Origin: Silene latifolia
Lineage: Eukaryota; Streptophyta; Magnoliopsida; Caryophyllales; Caryophyllaceae
DNA: 64,000 nucleotides
NCBI RefSeq assembly: GCF_048544455.1
Contig: NC_133536.1
Location: 41,536,152-41,600,151, forward strand
Direction of reading: 5' to 3'
Below the pieces are notes generated by a model. That model was not told where the DNA came from. It was given only the letters and a program-made list of their open reading frames with translations, and ran no database searches. The translations under genes and the position numbers were made by a program. Shown here one piece after another: positions 58,930 through 64,000 of this stretch; within the stretch, counting starts at the first letter, position 1, and each line of letters starts with the position of its first letter.

Positions 58930-59440
58930 CATTCGTTGTTTTTTTTAAATTGGTCGTGTATAACATTAAGTTGATAAAGTATAACTTTGTTGGAACTTAT
59001 GATGAGGCCTTGTAACTGTAGTGCCACTGCAACGACCGTTTGGTACAACTCTTAACCAGTATATGACTACAGTTATACAGTATATGACTACAGTTATACA
59101 ATATATGCTTTGGAGTTATACATTAGATGGCTGGAGTTATACCTAGAGTTATACCTGGAGTTATTCCTGGAGTTATACATTATAGTGTATATGCTTACGC
59201 TTATACATTTTATGGCCGAGTTATACATTCTATGCTTACAAGAGATACATTTTATGGCCAGAGTTATACGTTTGGTACAACTCTTAACCATATGTGTATA
59301 ACTCTTACTTAAATATGTATAACTCTGATAGCATATTTTTAACACTTCACACGTGTATAACTCTTGCCCTTCTATGTATAATCGTATTTCATTGGGTCAG
59401 AACTCGTGACCCAATTGTCTCACTTTTAGAGTTATACCTG
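58930..59440. repeat. E2 motif array in the linker intron
   Basis: gttatac copies at about 59070-59270, then tataact copies at 59280-59390, inside the intron 58894-59492. Confidence 0.9.
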
Positions 59441-59492
59441 TAATTTTTTTGATACAAAAGCATGGTGTTTAATTTTATTATTTTTCATTCAG

Positions 59493-60308
59493 GCCACTGT
59501 TCAAAAGGATGTAATTGAGAATGTTGAACAACATTCTAACAATGGGGGTGTAAACGTAGATGTTGTCGATGGTGCGGAGATCACCCCGGGGAATCCTTCA
59601 ACGGAATGGAGTGGAAATCAAATCCCTCTGACTTTCATGAGCACGGCAGATGTGAATGAGGCATTTGCCGGGGTTGAGGAGCGAACGATTGGTGCTGCCA
59701 AAGAAGGTTTGGTAGTTGAAATCGCTGGTGCTAGGGTTGAGCCGGTTGCACCAATCCCACCCCCTATTTATGTGCCGCGATGTGACATGATCCACCATCC
59801 TTTCTTACTGCATTCAACTGCCCCCCTTCAGTGTATGGATATTATACCTGAGAACCTAGGTTGTTCTCAGGATTGCAGGGAACCCGAACCTGACCAGCAC
59901 GTATGCTCACAGTTGTTGCGATTTAACAAGGAACGTTTCAGGACGGTGTTCAGGGTGAGGAAGGATGTAATGGATTATGTCTTTGATCAATTCCACACCC
60001 ATAATAAAGAGTAAGTAAAAGATAAGTTTTACCTATATTTCAATACGTCAGTCAAACAGGCCATGAATCTTTTCCCTTGCTGCGTGTCTCATTTTTGCTA
60101 ATCCTTTGTAGGGAACAATTGGTCACATATCCTCGTCCAAACCGCATAACGCGTATTGATCTCCGGTCGTTGATGCCCGGGGCTCGGATTACGGCCAATG
60201 TCATCGATCATTGGTCAGTACTAATCAATCGACTTACGCACGCGAACACACGCAAACCGTTTCAAGTTCGCGCTGTTTCTTTGGCCTAGGTCACGCTGTA
60301 AGTGTGAT
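59493..60308 (+). pseudogene. E2 Ulp1 module 1, N-terminal exons
   Basis: Exon 59493-60010 (cattcag|GCC...AAAGA|gtaagt): an acidic start, then CSQLLRFNKERFRTVFRVRK and DVMDYVFDQFHTHNKE. The next exon starts at 60112 (ttgtag|GGAACAA), in frame: EQLVTYPRPNRITRIDLRSL, VIDHWSVLINRLTH. It reaches a TAG at about 60287 before a donor near 60301-60308. The layout matches the head of Ulp1 module 2 (61980-62592), including the same intron position. Confidence 0.6.
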
Positions 60309-60387
60309 CGAACTCCGCAAGTTATTTTGTGACAAATCGTACGTAACTTGTGATACAAGCCGCCAACCCCGTCTATCATTTTTATAG

Positions 60388-60516
60388 GACCTAACAATTG
60401 CAATTTGGCAAGGCACGAAGAAAAACTTGGTTGTTGATAATTCTGAAGGCTTTTGTGCCTCGTGGGACATGTGGCAAGAGTCGTGTTCTAGTCCATTCCA
60501 ACTGGACTCCGATATG
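60388..60516 (+). CDS. E2 Ulp1 module 1, exon before the catalytic His
   Basis: tttatag|GACCTAACAATTG... to GATATG|gtgagc, 43 codons: DLTIAIWQGTKKNLVVDN...CASWDMWQESCSSPFQLDSDM. Aligns with LTHILLLEQETIL...LYNMWDVFRIDCGKDFSLKTDL in module 2. Confidence 0.6.
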
Positions 60517-61160
60517 GTGAGCTCAGATATCAATATAGAGACATTTATATACTGGAATTATACATTATTTGCCTAGAGTTTAATAGTATATGCTTAGAGT
60601 TGTACAATATATGCTTTGGAGTAATACATTAAAGGCCTGGAGTGGAGTTATACCTAGAGTAATACCTGGAGTTATACACTACACTGTATATGCTTACAGT
60701 TATAGATTTTATGGCTAGAGTTATACATTCTATGGCAAGAGTTATACATTATATAACTTTAGCTTTCAGAATGACTAGAGTTATACGTTCTAGGGCTGAA
60801 GTTATACATTATTTGTCTAGAGTTATACAGTATATATGCTTAGAGTTTTGATGAGTGGCTAACTTCACTCCATAACTCTAGGCATATAATGTATAACTTT
60901 AACCATAGAATGTATAACTCACTGCACATAAAGTACAACTGTAAGCATATACAAGATAATGTATAACTCCAGGCATCTATCGCACATAATGTACAACTGC
61001 AAGAATATACTGTATAACTCTAGAAATTGGATGTACAACTCTAGACATATAATGTATAACTCTAACCATAGAATGTATAATTCCAACTACGCACAATATG
61101 TATGCCTCTAATCTGCTAATTATGTTTTATAACTCTTAGATTTTTGGTGCATGTTTGTAG
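60517..61160. repeat. E2 motif array filling the intron inside Ulp1 module 1
   Basis: gttatac copies at about 60550-60850 face tataact copies at about 60870-61130, making a large imperfect inverted repeat that fills the whole intron. Confidence 0.92.
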
Positions 61161-61308
61161 GTTTTCGTCCCGGTAAGCACTGGCGATGAAGGTCATTACT
61201 CTTGCATTTGCATAAATTTCCTCTACGAGCGGATCGAGTACCTTGATAATCGTTCTTACGAGGACGGTCTTCTGAAATTACCATACGGAGGGATTGCGCG
61301 TATTCATC
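61161..61308 (+). CDS. E2 Ulp1 module 1, exon with catalytic His and Asp
   Basis: ttgtag|GTTTTCGTCCCGG... gives VFVPVSTGDEGHYSCICINF then LYERIEYLDNRSY. His in GHYSCICI and Asp in EYLDNR occupy the C48 peptidase His-Asp positions. The exon ends near CATC|gtaagt at 61308, one base out of phase with the next exon, either a lesion or an unseen alternative donor. Confidence 0.7.
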
Positions 61309-61406
61309 GTAAGTCTTATAAAACTGGTGACTAGATTAATTATCAGCTCCATTTGTGTTTGTTAATTGGTCTTCCCCTTTTAAACGCCTTGCCTAACTTC
61401 CGCCAG

Positions 61407-62089
61407 GCTGATACAATGGGAAAGTATATGGCCTACAAAGGGCTCGACAAAGGCAAGAAAGTTGAAGGGTTTCCTTTTGTCAACATTAAATTCAACTGGC
61501 AGGGATCAGGATATACTGTCAATGACTGTGGTCTTTACGTCATGGTTCATATGTTGCTGTACCGTGGAGAGCCATTCAACTGTACCATAGGGACAAAGGA
61601 AAGCAATGACCTCATGCGAGCGGAAATTGCTGCAACCCTTGTCCTCAGTGACATTAACTTGGACAGGGAAGCTGTGTTATCCAGGGTAACAGCTTTTAAG
61701 GAGCTTAAAGACCGTGAAATAGAGGAGGTGCGTGATAAACAAAGGCTAGCCGGCAACACAAGTGGAAGGAAGAGAGGTGTTGGAATCGCCGGAGAGAACA
61801 GTTCTGCTAAACGACCTTGCTCTAAAGTCAGTTCAACCTATCAGACTCCATCTTCCAAAGTAGCCCTGGGCCGGATGCCGTCTAGTCGGGCCCTCTCAGC
61901 TGTTAATAGCCGCTCCCGGGGTAAGGGCGATGGCCTTGGTTGCACCACATATTGCGGGGAACCAGACGCCGACCTTACAGTGGTCGCCAAGATGCTGAAG
62001 TTGAACAAGGCATTAATTAGGGATATCCCGGTGTATTGCAAACAAGTGGCTGATTAGGTTTTCCTTGATGACTACAAATTTCCAAATGA
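61407..62089 (+). CDS. E2 Ulp1 module 1, catalytic Cys exon and linker to module 2
   Basis: cgccag|GCTGATACAATGG...: FNWQGSGYTVNDCGLYVMVH holds the oxyanion-hole Gln and the nucleophile Cys, so with the previous exon the His-Asp-Gln-Cys set is complete. A basic Ser-rich tail follows (SGRKRGVGIAGENSSAKRP). Then PDADLTVVAKMLKLNKALIR, which is homologous to the text that opens module 1. A TAG at 62055-62057 stands where module 1 has Tyr (VMDYVFD), and the frame then continues VFLDDYKFPNE to a gtaagc donor at 62090. Known: C48 peptidases cleave SUMO or similar modifiers. Substrate here unknown. Confidence 0.8.
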
Positions 62090-62114
62090 GTAAGCTGTCT
62101 AAAATCCTAATGTT

Positions 62115-62345
62115 TTATCATATTAAGTTTTATCAATATAGAGACATTTCCATACTGGAATTCTACATTATTTTGCGTAGAGTTTTACAGTATATGCTCA
62201 GAATTGTACAATATATACTTTGGAGTTATACATTAGAGGCCTGGAGTTATACCTAGAGTATACATGGAGTTATATGTTTCATCACTGAAGTTATATATAT
62301 CGTTAATGGAGTTATACGTTTCATCAGTGAAGTTATGCAGTCATT
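62115..62345. repeat. E2 motif array between Ulp1 modules
   Basis: gagttatac copies in one orientation only (about 62150-62340), within the intron after 62089. Confidence 0.85.
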
Positions 62346-62389
62346 TTAATAGCAGTTACCTTCCCATTTAGTTTACGTTATAGCCTGAT

Positions 62390-62592
62390 TAACACATGTT
62401 TATTCGAACTACGATGAACCACTTGTGAGTTATGGCCGGCTCGAAACAATTAATAGGTTGCAAATGTTGTCTATGCTCCCTGAGACGCCAATGGATGAAA
62501 AAGTGATTGAGTGTTGGTCCTTGTTGCTTAATCGATTGGAGGCAGAGGAATGCGCGATTTTTCGTTCGTCTTTCTTCGGTATCCGTCATATG
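62390..62592 (+). CDS. E2 Ulp1 module 2, N-terminal exon
   Basis: NYDEPLVSYGRLETINRLQM, then KVIECWSLLLNRLEAEECAIF, ending GIRHM|gtatgg. Homologous to EQLVTYPRPNR...VIDHWSVLINRLTH of module 1. The acceptor is not certain. Confidence 0.6.
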
Positions 62593-62785
62593 GTATGGTC
62601 CTAATCAATCCTTTAATATGCTATAAGAGTTTCACATACCCTCTTTAAAACTTTCACAGTGGAAAATAAGTCTAAAGTTATACATACCCTCCATGGAGTT
62701 AAACATTTTGTTTTGAGAAGTTATTAACAACCAGTATGAACCTAGGCATTCTTCATTATGCTATAAGAGTTACTGTGCGACTCCA

Positions 62786-63103
62786 ATGCACAACCCCTAT
62801 AACTCCTCTGGTATCCTCACACATATACTGCTACTTGAACAGGAAACAATCTTGAGCCTTGTACGAAACCCTGTCCAACAAACACCGGACACCGAAAGGT
62901 TGTACAATATGTGGGACGTCTTCCGAATCGATTGTGGCAAAGATTTCAGCTTGAAGACTGATTTAATCTTCGTACCCATTAATATTGAAGCCCATTATGC
63001 ATGTGTGTGTATCAACTTTAATTCTAGGACGATTGATCTTCTGGACAATAAGTACTATTCAAGTCCGGGCCAATCGGAGATATGCAAAGCGTGTCACGTT
63101 ATT
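62786..63103 (+). CDS. E2 Ulp1 module 2, exon with His and Asp positions
   Basis: LTHILLLEQETILSLVRNPV, YNMWDVFRIDCGKDF, DLIFVPINIEAHYACVCINF, NSRTIDLLDNKYY, ending CHVI|gtaagt. His (EAHYACV) and Asp (DLLDNK) are kept. The segment that is split in module 1 by a 644-bp array-filled intron is continuous here (KTDLIFVPI). Confidence 0.75.
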
Positions 63104-63193
63104 GTAAGTGGAATTAAATTTTAGTTATGTTCAACTAAAAAGTGTTGTCACCGCTTTTACAATTTCACTTTTTGACGTTCTTGTCTGTGCCAG

Positions 63194-63580
63194 GCGAGCC
63201 TCATGAGCGACTACGTGGAGTCTAAGGACGACGAGAAGGACAGAGGGAAAGACATACCGGCGTTCCAGTTCCGTCAGATCCAGTTTGCCTGGCATAAGCA
63301 AACGATAAACGACACCGAGTCTGGCTTGTTCGTCATGATGCACATGTTAATGTACGAGGGTGATAGTTTTGGTCACGTTGATCTCGAGAGGAAGGTGAAC
63401 CGTCGATATTTGGTGATCCAGTTGGCAGCGACGCTTGTCCTAGCTGACATGAACATCATCGGGGAAGGAGTTCTGTCCAAGGTCAATGGTTTCATTGGCG
63501 AGAAATTACAGATCCTGAAGCAAGTAGAAGCCAGACGAAAAGCAGCGCGGAGAGCAGATAAAAAACCTGCGAAAAAATAG
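63194..63580 (+). CDS. E2 Ulp1 module 2, final exon, catalytic Cys replaced
   Basis: gccag|GCGAGCCTCATG...: FRQIQFAWHKQTINDTESGL, then FVMMHMLMYEGDSF, and a Lys/Arg-rich end (VEARRKAARRADKKPAKK) with TAG at 63578. Against module 1 (FNWQGSGYTVNDCGLYVM), Gln after Trp is His and the Cys before Gly is Ser, preceded by two extra residues (TE). This predicts no protease activity: a pseudoprotease that could still bind a modifier. The basic tail suggests a nuclear or DNA-binding role (inference). The frame is intact. Confidence 0.8.
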   Translation, partial: ASLMSDYVESKDDEKDRGKDIPAFQFRQIQFAWHKQTINDTESGLFVMMHMLMYEGDSFGHVDLERKVNRRYLVIQLAATLVLADMNIIGEGVLSKVNGFIGEKLQILKQVEARRKAARRADKKPAKK

Positions 63581-63714
63581 AATGTATTTTCTTTGATTCT
63601 TTATTCTCTTTTTTTGCAACTCTAGTATGTTGTCAAGAAACTCCTTAACAACTTAGACAACTTTTTGGAATAGATTGTTACTATATCATCTTTGTCAGTC
63701 ATAATTAAAATCCA

Positions 63715-64000
63715 AGTTTTACAGATAAGTGTTAGAGTTATACACTCTGTGAAGTAAAGTTATACAAATTTTGTACAGGAGTTATACAACACATGACTGC
63801 AGTTATGAAAAAAAGGCAAAATTGATTAGACAGCTAAGAGTTATTCAAAAAATATCAAGAGTTATACAAACTGTGTACAAGAGTTATACAACATATGACT
63901 GCAGTTATGTAAAAGACAAATTTTATTAGACAGTTATGAGTTTTACAAAAAATAACAAGAGTTATACAAATTGTGTACAAGAGTTATACACTCTGTGAAG
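63715..64000. repeat. E2 motif array downstream of the gene
   Basis: gagttatacaa and variants at about 20-30 bp spacing, running off the window. One orientation throughout. Probably the right subterminal region of E2. Confidence 0.9.

Larger units (their letters stand above)
54625..64000 (+). mobile_element. E2: partial MULE-like element with FGGIL/DUF1985-like and double Ulp1 gene and GAGTTATACAT arrays
   Basis: The left end after (TA)n(GA)n reads AGAGATC, then spaced AGTCC repeats (54660-54705), matching the E1 terminus read inward. A plus-strand multi-exon gene runs from 55241 to 63580. Its introns and flanks are packed with GAGTTATACAT or its complement. The right end is beyond the window; arrays still run at 63720-64000. 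No transposase is readable here. Known: Ulp1-like C48 genes are often carried by plant MULE and CACTA elements. Classing E2 as MULE-related rests on the shared terminus with E1 and is inference. Confidence 0.65.

Overview
This window is plant nuclear DNA. It is AT-rich, its genes are split by introns, and it is crowded with plant LTR retrotransposons, MITEs, a tRNA-derived SINE and Helitron ends. It looks like a eudicot with a repeat-rich genome; I cannot fix the species. Two regions look like ordinary host genes: a lone membrane-protein ORF (11170-11844, minus) and a small two-exon gene (27418-28191, minus). Almost everything else is mobile DNA.

Left edge (1-4990): the right-hand part of a Mutator-like element, called E1 here. 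It carries a broken FAR1/MULE transposase gene on the minus strand. That gene is flanked, and split just before its SWIM domain, by arrays of the short motif AGTGTAAATGT. E1 ends against a (CT)n(TA)n microsatellite. Next come the 3' part of a chromovirus-like Ty3/gypsy element with its LTR (5056-9391), a complete SINE with 16-bp target duplications, a Helitron end, several MITEs, and a hAT element nested in another inverted-repeat element. A non-autonomous Ogre/Tat-like LTR element follows (14131-25538) with 2.56-kb LTRs and only a gag gene.

Middle (28618-52601): a four-level nest. A Tourist-like element holds Copia-A (29645-52087). Copia-A holds Gypsy-2 (33138-50376, minus), and Gypsy-2 holds Copia-B (35043-44029, minus) inside its integrase gene. 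Exact 5-bp target duplications (CTAAC, TACAG, AGCTT) fix the order of the three LTR insertions. Copia-B and Gypsy-2 are unrelated, yet both carry arrays of the palindrome CTCGATCGAG.

Right edge (54625-64000, continuing beyond the window): element E2. Its left end resembles the E1 end and also abuts (TA)n(GA)n. E2 carries a multi-exon plus-strand gene: short basic/acidic leader exons, a 330-codon FGGIL-type (DUF1985/plant-mobile-domain-like) exon, an acidic linker, and two tandem Ulp1 (C48 cysteine protease) modules. The first module keeps His-Asp-Gln-Cys; the second has lost Gln and Cys. Nearly every E2 intron and flank is packed with the motif GAGTTATACAT or its complement. E1 and E2 together look like two lineages of one MULE group, each with its own hyper-amplified short motif. 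This recalls Arabidopsis VANDAL elements, whose encoded VANC proteins bind family-specific short motifs to reverse silencing. That functional link is inference and is the main finding.
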